A stretch of DNA of 64,000 nucleotides from a virus. The stretch is taken from the IMG/VR virus record IMGVR_UViG_3300017991_000077, positions 1-64,000 of that record. The stretch is one strand, 5' to 3'. Within the stretch, counting starts at the first letter, position 1. The number at the start of each line of letters is the position of its first letter. Below the pieces are notes generated by a model. It was given only the letters and a program-made list of their open reading frames with translations, ran no database searches and had not been told where the DNA came from. The translations under genes and the position numbers were made by a program. Positions 1 through 7,957 of the stretch are shown here, in pieces.

Positions 1-442
1 AACCGGACTCGAAAATAATCGGCTTAAAAATGGTTAACAGTGATGCCAATTAAAATGGGTAATTACAAACATGGTGAGAGTAAAGTTGAATGCAGATTTT
101 GGGAAGACAAAGATGGTCCCCTGGAAATAGAACCGTGGTCAGGAAATCGGCCTAGAAAAAAATATGAAGAAACTGCATACCCCGTAATGTACTAGGACAT
201 TGACAAGTCTACTTTGAAGAAACCAAAACACCCCTCAAAAAGAAGAAAAAGCGCCCCTCAAAATAAAGAGAAAACGCCCTAACTAGTTAAAAGAAAAGCG
301 CAATTCTAAAGAAGAATTAAAAAGAACTTATATAAAGACTAAGAAGAAGAAGATAGAGCTCCCTCTAGATACTCATCCCATAGTGCCTCCCCAATTCCCA
401 AGATCCTCGTAGTCTTCACTTCGGTTTAAAACGAGAATGGCC

Positions 443-608
443 AGATCGCTGGGACCCCTGGTATCATTGGCTTATATGCAGATTGAGGCAATCCCCGGTA
501 TTACTGCATAGTCTTAAGATCGCTGGAGTCCCTGGTACTATTGGCTTATATGAAGATCGCTGAGACCCTTGATAGCACTGCATAGTATGACGATTGCTGA
601 GACCCGCA
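443..608. repeat. 37-bp direct repeat array, copies 1-5
   Basis: Four complete 37-bp units start at 443, 480, 517 and 554, and a decayed fifth starts at 591. The core is AGATCGCTGRGACCCCTGGT. Units 1 and 3 share the tail ATTGGCTTATATG, whereas units 2 and 4 share ACTGCATAGT, so there is a 74-bp higher-order period. A 37-bp period is not a multiple of three, which argues against a coding repeat, and there are no spacers, which argues against CRISPR. Confidence 0.85.
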
Positions 609-771
609 CGGTGTCTACGTTTCCGCGTTTCTATCAGCAGTAATACGAGAGCCCGAAGAAAGAAGCTGAGGTCTATTTTGAATACCGGACGCAGTATATA
701 CCCTCATAGAGGGCATAGTATCGACCCCTTTTAGCGATTCAGCGATTCGGTAAAACGTGCTCAGATTGAAC

Positions 772-802
772 AATAGTTCGGCCCCTGAGACCGAACGTTA
801 TT
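772..802. other. hairpin in the repeat region
   Basis: GTTCGG (776-781) and CCGAAC (791-796) form a perfect 6-bp stem around a 9-nt loop. AATA and TATT outside it could extend the stem across a small bulge. No T-run follows, so it does not look like an intrinsic terminator. Confidence 0.5.
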
Positions 803-1018
803 AGGTTGATCCCCATACGAAAACACCAACTTGGCCGAATATAATTCAGTTTGAGGGGTATCAGACTCCATACTATATATAACTACCCACTACCTGGAGC
901 CCTACGATTAGTCTCCAAGGCAATTATTCAAAGATATTTAACAGTGATTCGTAAGACTCAATCATAGCCTACTCGGTATTAAGATGAAGGAAACATACTC
1001 ATAGAGGGAATAGTATGA

Positions 1019-1092
1019 AGATCGCTAGGACCCCTGGTACTATTGGACAATATGAAGATCGCTGGAGCCCCCGGTATTACTGCACGGTCTCA
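1019..1092. repeat. 37-bp direct repeat array, copies 6-7
   Basis: Two further units start at 1019 and 1056, exactly 37 bp apart, with the same core as the array at 443. They keep the alternation of tails: the first ends like units 1 and 3, the second like unit 2. The upstream flank (TCATAGAGGG) also occurs near 705, so the two arrays are copies of a larger unit. Confidence 0.85.
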
Positions 1093-1402
1093 TGCACGAG
1101 ACAAAATAAAAGTCAAGCACAATTAGGTCCGAAAATCAGTTTTAGATTCTAGCACGAGTTTTCGACCCTTAAAGGGCCGGTCACGGTGTGGTGCCCCACC
1201 TACTTCTCACACTAGGAAGAAGATACGAAATGTAGCCTTTCGAGAAGCACAGCCGATAGCAGAAATCGAGGAATCCTTCTACCGAGCCTCATGAATGAGT
1301 GTGAGTATATCTTTAAACAGCTGGGGTATGTGAAGTAGCGGAGCCTGACGAACTAGGTGGACTAGACTGAGCCCTAACGGAGGGGATAGAAAGTAGTATT
1401 CT

Positions 1403-1621
1403 TTAGGGCGCGAGTTTTTCCAGGGATTTGATGATGGAGTGCAGTCTATTTATTTCGACTAATAGGAGGTCGACGAGGCAGTACTGACAATACAGTTGGT
1501 CATCGAGTCTAAAGAATGCGAGTTCTTTACAGCGGGGTGATGAGCAGATGAACGGATGTGTATAGACTCTTTCGACGTTGAAGATTTTGAAGGTAGTGTG
1601 TTTAGTGTGTTTATTTGGCAT
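1403..1621 (-). CDS. small zinc-ribbon-like protein
   Basis: This 72-residue protein is of unknown function. A Cys-x4-Cys pair (CSSPRC) is followed about 15 residues later by a Cys-x2-Cys pair (CQYC), the layout of small zinc ribbons common in phage accessory genes. The tail (about residues 50-68) is a leucine-rich amphipathic helix. On the minus strand the ATG at 1621 is preceded by GGAGG at a good distance, which supports expression. It is the only gene in the window that I accept on the minus strand. The bidirectional terminator at 1720-1767 separates it from the early genes to its right. Confidence 0.6.
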   Translation of the reverse strand: MPNKHTKHTTFKIFNVERVYTHPFICSSPRCKELAFFRLDDQLYCQYCLVDLLLVEINRLHSIIKSLEKLAP

Positions 1622-1719
1622 GAATCCTCCAGTCTTCGGTTACAGATATATATCCTATCATACATCGTAAATTTCGGTTGTTTCGGTTGTTGGCGGGGAA
1701 TTGAAACTTTTAACGGGCT

Positions 1720-1767
1720 AAAAAATCGAATTCTCAGTATCTGAGGTTGGTGATACCTCGATTTTTT
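1720..1767. terminator. bidirectional terminator-like inverted repeat
   Basis: AAAAAATCGA (1720-1729) and TCGATTTTTT (1758-1767) are perfect inverted repeats, so a T-tract follows a stem on either strand. The interior offers two mutually exclusive stems, GAGGT/ACCTC (1743-1759) and GTATC/GATAC. It would insulate the minus-strand gene at 1403 from the early promoters at the right. Confidence 0.6.
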
Positions 1768-1997
1768 GCAAAAGGACTAGTTAACTCCTTCTAAAATCCG
1801 TGATTTTATTTGAATTTTGAGCTGCATTTTATGGGATTGCTTATTTTGATCCAAAAGGTAGCGAAAAGGCGGATTTTCGGCAGATTTTCGGCAAAAATTG
1901 ACCCAAATTTCGTGCTAAACTACTCCGACATGTGAGATTTTTTACCTACGATTTCGCATGGTTACCCACTGAATCAAGTATTTGTTCAGTTTCGCTA
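1768..1997. other. intergenic stretch before the first early promoter
   Basis: I see no gene between the terminator and the promoter at 1998. The sequence is A/T-rich with a short direct repeat (GGCGGATTTTCGGC followed by AGATTTTCGGC near 1867-1893). It may hold regulatory sites but nothing specific can be supported. Confidence 0.4.
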
Positions 1998-2026
1998 TTG
2001 ACAAAACTGGCCTATACCCTTAAATT
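1998..2026 (+). promoter_or_regulatory. early promoter P1 (TTGACAAAAC family)
   Basis: TTGACA (1998-2003), a 17-bp spacer and TAAATT (2021-2026) form a sigma70-type promoter. It shares TTGACAAAAC, the CCCTTAAATTTT segment around the -10 and a downstream ATGGCRGG with the promoter at 3091. A palindrome, GGCAATTGCC (2039-2048), sits near the expected start of the transcript. It would drive the lysine-rich gene at 2068. Confidence 0.8.
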
Positions 2027-2067
2027 TTACTCATGGCAGGCAATTGCCCAACAACAAGGAGTCGAAA

Positions 2068-2667
2068 ATGACCAAAACAAGCAAAAAATCAAAAAAACAA
2101 CAAACCAAAAAACAACAAACCAAAAAAATGACTGCTAAAAAAACGAAAAACGTCAAAACGACTGCTAAAACCGACACCAAAAAAACGACTGCTAAAAAAA
2201 CGAATAACGCCCCTTTCGTCGTTTATTCGTGCAAGCTTCCAGACGGCCAAACGTTCCATAAACGATTCCGCGAAAATTACGCACCCGTAAACGTCGTTGT
2301 TATGCGACGTCTCGACAAAAAGAATGTCTGGGCTACCCTGCGGTGGACGTCTTCCGAAAAATCTGCTCAACGCGAATTAAACGCTGTCAACGCGCATTAT
2401 ATTGACAAAAAATCTGAAACGTTTATCGAAAAACGTTATGCCGAGGCGAAAATCCTTCCTGTGAAATTCGTTCGAAAAATGAAATCTGACGAATCAAAAC
2501 TTGATTCTGAATTGACCGAAGATCGTACATGGGCTCGCGAAATCCGCAAACTTCGCAAAATCGCGAAGGCCGCATCTGTGTCCACGTCCATGATGTTTCC
2601 CTTCTTCCATCTTTTGGGCGAATTGACTGTCAACGAAATCCTTCCCTTCCTTCCTAACCTCTCCTAA
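2068..2667 (+). CDS. lysine-rich basic protein with histone H1-like N-terminus
   Basis: The first 45 or so of 199 residues are almost only Lys, Thr, Gln and Ala, with QQTKK twice and TAKKT-type repeats, resembling histone H1 tails and bacterial AAKK-type nucleoid proteins. The remaining 150 residues form a folded-looking mixed alpha/beta region that I do not recognise, ending in a hydrophobic segment rich in Phe, Leu and Pro. I choose the ATG at 2068 because AAGGAG lies just upstream; a TTG at 2044 is possible. Nucleic-acid binding is inferred from charge only. It is preceded by promoter P1 and so is probably early. The 3' end merges into C/T-rich simple repeats. Confidence 0.7.
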   Translation: MTKTSKKSKKQQTKKQQTKKMTAKKTKNVKTTAKTDTKKTTAKKTNNAPFVVYSCKLPDGQTFHKRFRENYAPVNVVVMRRLDKKNVWATLRWTSSEKSAQRELNAVNAHYIDKKSETFIEKRYAEAKILPVKFVRKMKSDESKLDSELTEDRTWAREIRKLRKIAKAASVSTSMMFPFFHLLGELTVNEILPFLPNLS

Positions 2668-2740
2668 CCTCTAACCCTTCCTAACCTCTAATCCTTCCCT
2701 TCTCTAACCTTCTCTAACCTTCTCTAACCTTCTCTAACCC
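2650..2740. repeat. C/T-rich telomere-like simple repeats
   Basis: CCTAACCT-type words recur from about 2653, followed by four 10-bp units TCTCTAACCT at 2701-2740 (the last ends CCC). The array starts inside the 3' end of the lysine-rich gene and continues past its stop. Confidence 0.8.
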
Positions 2741-2746
2741 ATACGT

Positions 2747-2801
2747 GTCTATACCCTGTCTATACCCTGTCTATACCCTGTCTATACCCTGTCTATACTC
2801 T
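2747..2801. repeat. 11-bp tandem repeat
   Basis: Five units of GTCTATACCCT start at 2747, 2758, 2769, 2780 and 2791; the last is slightly diverged. The word CTATACCCT also lies in the spacer of promoter P1, so the array could be related to a binding site. Confidence 0.85.
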
Positions 2802-3090
2802 ATATACGATACACTATCCAATACATTAGACGCGCGAAGACTCATAGGCGGCAAGGCATTGTCCGCAAATGCTGACCCTACTCCATGTATGCACTGACCC
2901 AAAGCAATCCAACAGGTGCCCCAGGGCGTCCAGTCAGCCCTAGTTCCGCGTTGTATTCTTGCCTGATTAATTCCTACCCTGCCAAAATCCCGAGTCGTAC
3001 TCTGTTTTTTCGATTCCATAACGTCTTTTCAATGGCGAAAATAATTCCCCAATAATTTCGACCAGTTGAAAAGTATTTCCCAGCAAGGTA
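2802..3090. other. intergenic stretch between the repeats and promoter P2
   Basis: I find no convincing gene here. An 82-codon minus-strand frame (3019 down to 2771) runs into the 11-bp repeats and has no clear ribosome binding site, so I do not annotate it. Confidence 0.4.
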
Positions 3091-3119
3091 TTGACAAAAC
3101 CCATTTGCACCCTTAAATT
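3091..3119 (+). promoter_or_regulatory. early promoter P2 (TTGACAAAAC family)
   Basis: TTGACA (3091-3096), 17-bp spacer, TAAATT (3114-3119). The spacer end and flank (ACCCTTAAATTTT, then TATGGCGG) match P1 closely. It is placed to transcribe the small genes from 3167 onward. Confidence 0.8.
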
Positions 3120-3128
3120 TTGCCTATG

Positions 3129-3141
3129 GCGGAAAATCCGC
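3129..3141 (+). other. 5' leader hairpin after P2
   Basis: GCGGA-AAA-TCCGC is a perfect 5-bp stem about 10 nt after the -10 box, close to the likely transcript start. A similar palindrome follows P1, which suggests that these transcripts begin with a hairpin. Confidence 0.5.
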
Positions 3142-3166
3142 ACAACAACTACCCAGGAGGTACTCT

Positions 3167-3376
3167 ATGAAAAGAAACAATACACAAAATCGAATAAATC
3201 TATGTATTGCATGTGAATATTCTTTATGTGTACCTAATACAATACGAGGTACTATTTTCATATGCCAATCTGAATTAGAAAATGAGAATCTAGACATTAA
3301 AAGGTTGCTCGTAATACGTCTCGATGATGAAGAGTGTGACGATTTCAAAGAAAAAACTTTGGAATATCAATTTTAG
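3167..3376 (+). CDS. small hypothetical early protein
   Basis: This 69-residue protein matches nothing I know. Three cysteines (CIACEY, then C at about residue 18 and again near residue 30) are spaced irregularly, and the C-terminal half is acidic. It starts at an ATG 7 nt after AGGAGG and is the first gene downstream of promoter P2, followed by 3415. An early accessory, host-directed role is inferred from position only. Confidence 0.65.
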   Translation: MKRNNTQNRINLCIACEYSLCVPNTIRGTIFICQSELENENLDIKRLLVIRLDDEECDDFKEKTLEYQF

Positions 3377-3414
3377 AAAGAGAGGCTTTCTAAAAAGAAA
3401 TATGGAGGTGAAGT

Positions 3415-3777
3415 ATGTTTATACATAGGGCAAAGGAACTTGCGGTCATTCTGACTTTTCTTCTTTTTTGTATCTATCAGTTTACAAAAGAGGATAATGA
3501 ATCTGTAGTTGAATATAGCCCTTCGATTAGACTTATTCCTTCGTCAAAAACGATACCCACCACAAAAGAAAAACTTCAAGAAGAATTGAAAACGTTCGAA
3601 GGAAAATCGATATTCGAGGCCACTACAGCAGAATTCAAAATACGATATGGACCTCCAAGTCAGATAACCCATCGAGGCGAATGGAGTTATTATTACTATC
3701 CAAAAGCACATACAACCTTACAAATTAATCTAGCTGAAAAAAGAATTTATAACGTGTATGCATTCAAGGTTCCATAA
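3415..3777 (+). CDS. membrane-anchored protein with a SmpA/OmlA-like segment
   Basis: Residues 10-25 of 120 form a hydrophobic membrane anchor or uncleaved signal (LAVILTFLLFCIYQF). The C-terminal part contains 'IRYGPPSQ' followed by 'GEWSYYYYP', which recalls the short beta-rich repeat of SmpA/OmlA (BamE-type) proteins, where a G-x-P turn precedes a W-x-Y strand. The resemblance is weak and the role unknown. A ribosome binding site (GGAGGTGA) precedes the ATG. It sits in the P2 transcription unit and would expose its C-terminus outside the inner membrane. Confidence 0.6.
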   Translation: MFIHRAKELAVILTFLLFCIYQFTKEDNESVVEYSPSIRLIPSSKTIPTTKEKLQEELKTFEGKSIFEATTAEFKIRYGPPSQITHRGEWSYYYYPKAHTTLQINLAEKRIYNVYAFKVP

Positions 3778-3792
3778 AAAGGGAGGAAAACA

Positions 3793-3999
3793 ATGGTGGA
3801 TATTTCAAAAATAGTGGACATCCCAAAACTAGCAAACGCAATCATGGACCGTGATTCTGACCACATTCGAGAAGTTATTTCGAGTGTTTCGGAGGATCAG
3901 ATAACCGAATTATTGGATGTAATTCAAGAAGAAGTTGCTCGTCGAGTAAAAGTTCGATGGTTAAAAAACGTAGTCAATGTAGATTTAGGAATCAAGTAG
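3793..3999 (+). CDS. small helical hypothetical protein
   Basis: The 68-residue product looks wholly alpha-helical and has alternating acidic and hydrophobic residues (for example ITELLDVIQEEVARRV). I recognise no family. GGGAGG precedes the ATG and the gene is 15 nt after its neighbour, so it is the last member of the P2 unit before promoter P3. Confidence 0.65.
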   Translation: MVDISKIVDIPKLANAIMDRDSDHIREVISSVSEDQITELLDVIQEEVARRVKVRWLKNVVNVDLGIK

Positions 4000-4031
4000 A
4001 TAAGTTATTTTCGTTTATTTGTCACAGGGCA

Positions 4032-4060
4032 TTGACAAAACTAGTATGAACCCTTATATT
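4032..4060 (+). promoter_or_regulatory. promoter P3 (TTGACAAAAC family)
   Basis: TTGACA (4032-4037), 17-bp spacer ending in ACCCT, and TATATT (4055-4060). The downstream flank reads ATATGGACG followed by a direct repeat of GATGGACG. It lies upstream of the zinc-finger gene at 4125 and may also feed the terminase and head genes. Confidence 0.8.
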
Positions 4061-4124
4061 ATATATGGACGATGGACGATGAAACAAAAACAATAGGGTC
4101 AGAAAACAAAGAAGGAGCGAAGCA

Positions 4125-4505
4125 ATGTATACAAAAGAAGACGCGATGTTTGATGCAGAACAGATGGGAGTAGATTTGTATCCCGGACTTTGCAGGTATT
4201 GTGGCAAGCCAAAGATTAAGTGTCGTGCTCATTGTACGTGCGAAGAATGTTCAGAGTGTGGGGATTTCAAAGGCGTAGGTGGTTCTTGTGATTGTGAGGA
4301 AACGAAATCAGTAGAAGAAAAACAGCTAGAGCTAAAAGAAATGCGGGATGAATTGTACGCAGAGTTAGATACTTTAGCAGACCAGGATCTTGACGACACC
4401 AGCATACAAGAATATATCGAACGAGAAATCGAGAGTCTTCAGTTTGAAATTGACGAAATGGATACTCAGTTAGCCCGCCCCGAAAAAGTAGGACCAAAAG
4501 TCTAG
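4125..4505 (+). CDS. cysteine-rich zinc-binding protein with coiled coil, upstream of terL
   Basis: Residues 24-56 of 126 carry a dense set of cysteines (CRYC, CRAHCTCEEC, SECG, CDC), enough for two zinc sites. From about residue 60 to 118 the protein is a charged helix, probably a coiled coil. It lies directly upstream of the large terminase, the usual place of a small terminase subunit, but no terminase small-subunit signature or helix-turn-helix is visible, so that role is only a possibility. It starts at an ATG after AAGGAG and follows promoter P3. Confidence 0.7.
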   Translation: MYTKEDAMFDAEQMGVDLYPGLCRYCGKPKIKCRAHCTCEECSECGDFKGVGGSCDCEETKSVEEKQLELKEMRDELYAELDTLADQDLDDTSIQEYIEREIESLQFEIDEMDTQLARPEKVGPKV

Positions 4506-4571
4506 AATCCCCAGACCGTCAAAAGTTTTCCAAATAGTTGAGTCATGTTATGCTCCTTTTAGGAGTTAGAT

Positions 4572-6341
4572 ATGGATAAGATACACGAGAACACTCAGCA
4601 GGCTGAAGAAGTAGCAATCGACGCATCGTCAGGTATTCCCAAAAGAAGACTTACGGATTTAGAAATTTCTAGATTAGCCGATGCAGTGATTCAGTTTTCT
4701 CAGTCTATGTGCGGTATTGAGTTATACCCTTACGAGGAAGAATTTGGGTGGCGGATTGCCTATTCAGTTCTTCGAGAAGATGCCGATGAGATAACGGCGT
4801 TGTTTTCTAGGCAATCTGGAAAGACTGAAACAGTCGCAGTCGTAGTATGTGGTATGGCAGTAATGCTTCCGAGTCTTGCAAAGCATCTAGAACATGATGA
4901 GCGTTTGGCAAAATTCAAAAATGGATTGTGGTGTGGTATCTACGCGCCAGGATACGACCAGGCGGGAATCATGTGGGCTCGCATGAAAACCCGAATGTAT
5001 TCTAAAAAGGCCATTTCTACCTTGCTAGATCCAGACATCAATATGGACCTCTCAGGTGCAACTGAAAATCTAGTTCTTCCAAACGGGTCCTTTGTTGATT
5101 GCGGTACTGCGGCACCGCAGGCAAAAATTGAAGGTAAAACGTATCACCTAATTTTGTTAGAAGAATCGCAGGATATTGTTAGTTCTATGATGCGGTCTGC
5201 TATCCATCCGATGGCGGCGGCAACGGCCGGCACGCTAGTAAAAATTGGGACGTGCAATCGTCTTCGGTCTGATTTCTACGATGCATGTCGGAGAAATAAG
5301 CGATCGGATGTGAATAATGGAAGAGTGCGGTCTAAGTATCGGTTGCACTATGAATATGATTATACGGTCGCTCAAAAATACAACAAAAAGTATCGCAAGT
5401 ATGTCGAAAAAGAGAAGATGCGGCTTGGAGAAGGTTCTGACGACTTTAGAATGAAGTATCGATTGCACTGGATGTTGGAACGAGGGATGTTCATCAATCC
5501 AGATTTGTTTGATGAGTGTGGCATTAAAGGTGAAAAACAAAGTCTATATATTTCAGTTGGAAGAGGTAGAAGAAAACGAAAAATCGAGTTTAAACGGCCA
5601 CCGAACGTAGTAACCTTTGATTCTACTACTCCGAATATGGTTGCAGCCATTGACGTCGGACGAGAGGCATCTACAGTAATCACTGTTGGCAAAGTCTTTT
5701 GGGATTCTCCTATTCAACACGGTGATTCTGACCGATACCCGATCCACGTCATGAACTGGTTAGAACTCTATGGAGATGACCATGAGGCGCAGCATCCCCA
5801 GATTTTAGATTTTCTTAAAAACTATCAGCTCTCGGATGTTATTGTGGATGCTACTGGTAAGGGTGACCCAGTATATTCACGACTGGCGGCAGACTTGGAC
5901 AAAGTGAATATTCAAGTAACTCCTTTTGTATTTACCGCCCAGTCAAAAGACATCGGCTATAAAGTATTTAGTCAAGAAATATCTACCAGGCGGTTTACCT
6001 TTCCAGCCGGATCTAGGGCGTCCCGTCTTCAGAAATGGCAAAAGTTTTGTGGTCAAATGTACGACCTACAAAAGGATTGGCGTGGACAGAGGATGGTCGT
6101 GAGTAAGCCAAAAGACTCTGTAGAAGCTTCGGACGACTTTTGCGATTCAGCTATGATGCTTTGTTGGGCTGTAAATGTCAGAGGAACTATGGAGATTGAA
6201 GAAGGCCCGAATCCGTTCCTCGGACGAGAATCTCGGTGGGTTGCGGCGGAAATGTTCAAAAACGCAGGAGCGTGGTATCGTAAAAAGATGGACCCAAGAT
6301 TTAAACAAACCCGCAAAGGCCACAGAGGTAGGTGGGATTGA
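4572..6341 (+). CDS. terL: terminase large subunit
   Basis: This is the ATP-driven motor and nuclease that packages DNA into the prohead. The ATPase domain shows a Walker A-type loop SRQSGKTE at residues 79-86 and a Walker B-type strand LILLEES at 193-199 with the catalytic Glu. The C-terminal RNase H-like nuclease shows three acidic positions: AIDVG (Asp361), VIVDATG (Asp426) and DDFCDSAMM (Asp525). The length of 589 residues is normal. The start follows TAGGAG at a good distance. It is followed immediately by the portal gene, the standard head-module order. The P-loop lacks the first glycine, as in several terminase families. Confidence 0.93.
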   Translation: MDKIHENTQQAEEVAIDASSGIPKRRLTDLEISRLADAVIQFSQSMCGIELYPYEEEFGWRIAYSVLREDADEITALFSRQSGKTETVAVVVCGMAVMLPSLAKHLEHDERLAKFKNGLWCGIYAPGYDQAGIMWARMKTRMYSKKAISTLLDPDINMDLSGATENLVLPNGSFVDCGTAAPQAKIEGKTYHLILLEESQDIVSSMMRSAIHPMAAATAGTLVKIGTCNRLRSDFYDACRRNKRSDVNNGRVRSKYRLHYEYDYTVAQKYNKKYRKYVEKEKMRLGEGSDDFRMKYRLHWMLERGMFINPDLFDECGIKGEKQSLYISVGRGRRKRKIEFKRPPNVVTFDSTTPNMVAAIDVGREASTVITVGKVFWDSPIQHGDSDRYPIHVMNWLELYGDDHEAQHPQILDFLKNYQLSDVIVDATGKGDPVYSRLAADLDKVNIQVTPFVFTAQSKDIGYKVFSQEISTRRFTFPAGSRASRLQKWQKFCGQMYDLQKDWRGQRMVVSKPKDSVEASDDFCDSAMMLCWAVNVRGTMEIEEGPNPFLGRESRWVAAEMFKNAGAWYRKKMDPRFKQTRKGHRGRWD

Positions 6342-6352
6342 AGGGATAGATA

Positions 6353-7957
6353 ATGGGCGAGTATGCTACTCCGACAGTGAGTCACGGTATTTCGAACGCT
6401 TTCGAGTTACTTTTCCACGACGACCTAAACCGGAACCACACACGCAGGCTGCAGGCGTATCGAAAATATTGGTTGTTCTATTTAGGGAAACATTGGTCTT
6501 ATGCTCGAGATTCCGGAGAACCTACCGTCACGGTGAATTACACCAGAGCCCTTTTAGACAAACATGTGGATTTTACCTTTAAAAAGGGTTTTAAGGTGGC
6601 GATACCTGATAACCCAGCTACACCACAAAATGAGCAGGAAAAAAGAGAATTCGTTCGACACATGTTGGAATCAACATGGGAGAAAAATCAAAAAGACCTA
6701 TGGATGATGGAGGCAGGGCAACAGGGTGGCGTGACCGGGGACGTGTTCGCACGGGTAGCTTGGGATAAAACAGACCCGTTAGAAGATCCGTATGCTCGAG
6801 TAGATATCCTCCCCAGTCATTTATGTTTTCCAGAACTCGGAGGACCGCACGGAGTAGACCGAAAACGGCTTACTCGAATGCTAATCGTAATTCCGGTTTT
6901 CAAAGAAAAATCAAACGTAGCAGTCTCGGGAGCTTTCTTTTCTAGGCGAACGAAGTCTCAAGAAGCGTTGGAGATGATTGTTCAGTCTGAAGAGTGGACT
7001 CCGAAAATTGTAGACAAAGAAGGAAGAGAAAAGTTTCCCGCTCGAGTTACTTATTACGAAGACAAAGAAGTAATCGAAACAAAGATAAACCCCCTTGGGG
7101 AGATTCCGGTAGTTCATATTCCTAATTATCCTTTATCCGGGGAGTTCTACGGAATATCAGATTTAGTAGACGTGATTGAGCTGAACCGCGAATACAACGA
7201 AAAGGTCACAGACGTTTCAGACATCATTAACTATCACGCATCACCTACGACGGTTGTGTACGGTGCCAAGTTGAAAGATTTAGAAAAAGGTGCCAATCGG
7301 ATGTGGGGTCTACCTGAAGGGGCTCGGTTAGAGAATCTAGTTTTAAGTGGAGATCTTAACGCGTCAAATACTCACATTGATCGACTGAAGAAAACCATGC
7401 TGGAGCTGACAGGAACTCCAGAACAAGCTTTTGGGAAAAGTCAAGGAATCAGTAACACCCCCGGTATCGCTCTTCAGATATCATACCTTCCGATGATCGA
7501 ACGGCGAGACCTCAAAGTATTGACTTATGGATATGGTCTCAGATTAATCAATCGGTTAATGCTAAAGACGACAGAAATCGCGGATTCAGGTTTTGCTGCG
7601 AAGATGAATAAGCTGGAAGGAAACAAGTATCGAAACAAGATCGTATTCCCAGATCCCATGCCTTACGATGAAGCCGCAGAATTAGAGAAAATCCGTATCC
7701 GGCTTGATTTGGCTATCACTACTCGGAAACGAGAACTTGAAAAGTTGGGACATTCGCAGGCAGAAATCGATGCGATTCTAGCGGACGTCAAAAAGGAAAT
7801 GGAAGAAGAAGCCGAGGCAATGTTCCAGATGGAAGGGCCATCTTTAGGTCCAGGACCTGGTAGTGGTAATGCAACATTTCAGCGGGGTGGGCCTCCAGAA
7901 CTTCGAGGCCGGAAAATCGACGCGAAAATCCAGAAAAAGATAACTGAAGGCAAGTAA
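6353..7957 (+). CDS. portal protein (SPP1 gp6-like)
   Basis: The portal is a dodecameric ring at the capsid vertex through which DNA enters and to which the terminase docks. The 534-residue length, position after terL and internal layout fit the SPP1 gp6-type portal family: an N-terminal region with 'HWSYARDSGEPTVTVNYTRA', a central stem region containing 'ELNREYNEKVTDVSDIINY', the 'ELTGTPEQAFGKSQG' loop region and a charged coiled C-terminus. The ribosome binding site is weak (GGGATAGATA), so expression may be coupled to terL, which ends 11 nt upstream. The stop codon overlaps the start of the next gene. Confidence 0.88.
   Translation: MGEYATPTVSHGISNAFELLFHDDLNRNHTRRLQAYRKYWLFYLGKHWSYARDSGEPTVTVNYTRALLDKHVDFTFKKGFKVAIPDNPATPQNEQEKREFVRHMLESTWEKNQKDLWMMEAGQQGGVTGDVFARVAWDKTDPLEDPYARVDILPSHLCFPELGGPHGVDRKRLTRMLIVIPVFKEKSNVAVSGAFFSRRTKSQEALEMIVQSEEWTPKIVDKEGREKFPARVTYYEDKEVIETKINPLGEIPVVHIPNYPLSGEFYGISDLVDVIELNREYNEKVTDVSDIINYHASPTTVVYGAKLKDLEKGANRMWGLPEGARLENLVLSGDLNASNTHIDRLKKTMLELTGTPEQAFGKSQGISNTPGIALQISYLPMIERRDLKVLTYGYGLRLINRLMLKTTEIADSGFAAKMNKLEGNKYRNKIVFPDPMPYDEAAELEKIRIRLDLAITTRKRELEKLGHSQAEIDAILADVKKEMEEEAEAMFQMEGPSLGPGPGSGNATFQRGGPPELRGRKIDAKIQKKITEGK

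Larger units (their letters stand above)
1..1402. other. gene desert at the left end
   Basis: I find no reading frame with a credible start, ribosome binding site and length here on either strand. Stops fall in every frame. A short open stretch from about 55 to 195 ends at a TAG and has no good ribosome binding site. The stretch holds 37-bp direct repeats (listed separately), several hairpins such as the CCCTC/GAGGG pair near 702 and the GTTCGG/CCGAAC pair at 776-796, and two related segments containing TCATAGAGGG (about 705 and 1000). The look is of a non-coding functional region such as an origin, partition or packaging site, or of heavily decayed sequence. Which one cannot be decided by eye. 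Confidence 0.6.

Noticed and set aside
53-480. Recoded reading frame (TAA/TAG read as Gln) in the left desert
   Set aside because: One frame gives protein-like words between stops, but it includes TAA, TAG and TGA, and genes elsewhere use TAG and TAA as normal stops. The basic words reflect A-rich sequence.
443-1092. CRISPR array
   Set aside because: The 37-bp units are directly adjacent with no unique spacers, and no cas gene is seen.
2398-2420. Fifth TTGACA promoter copy inside the lysine-rich gene
   Set aside because: TTGACAAAAAATC occurs within coding sequence and no -10 box stands 17 bp downstream.
2771-3019. 82-codon minus-strand frame
   Set aside because: It runs through the 11-bp repeats, has no clear ribosome binding site and no recognisable domain.
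4125-4505. Terminase small subunit
   Set aside because: The position fits, but the sequence shows zinc-type cysteines and a coiled coil, without a DNA-binding helix-turn-helix or portal-binding signature, so I keep it as unassigned.
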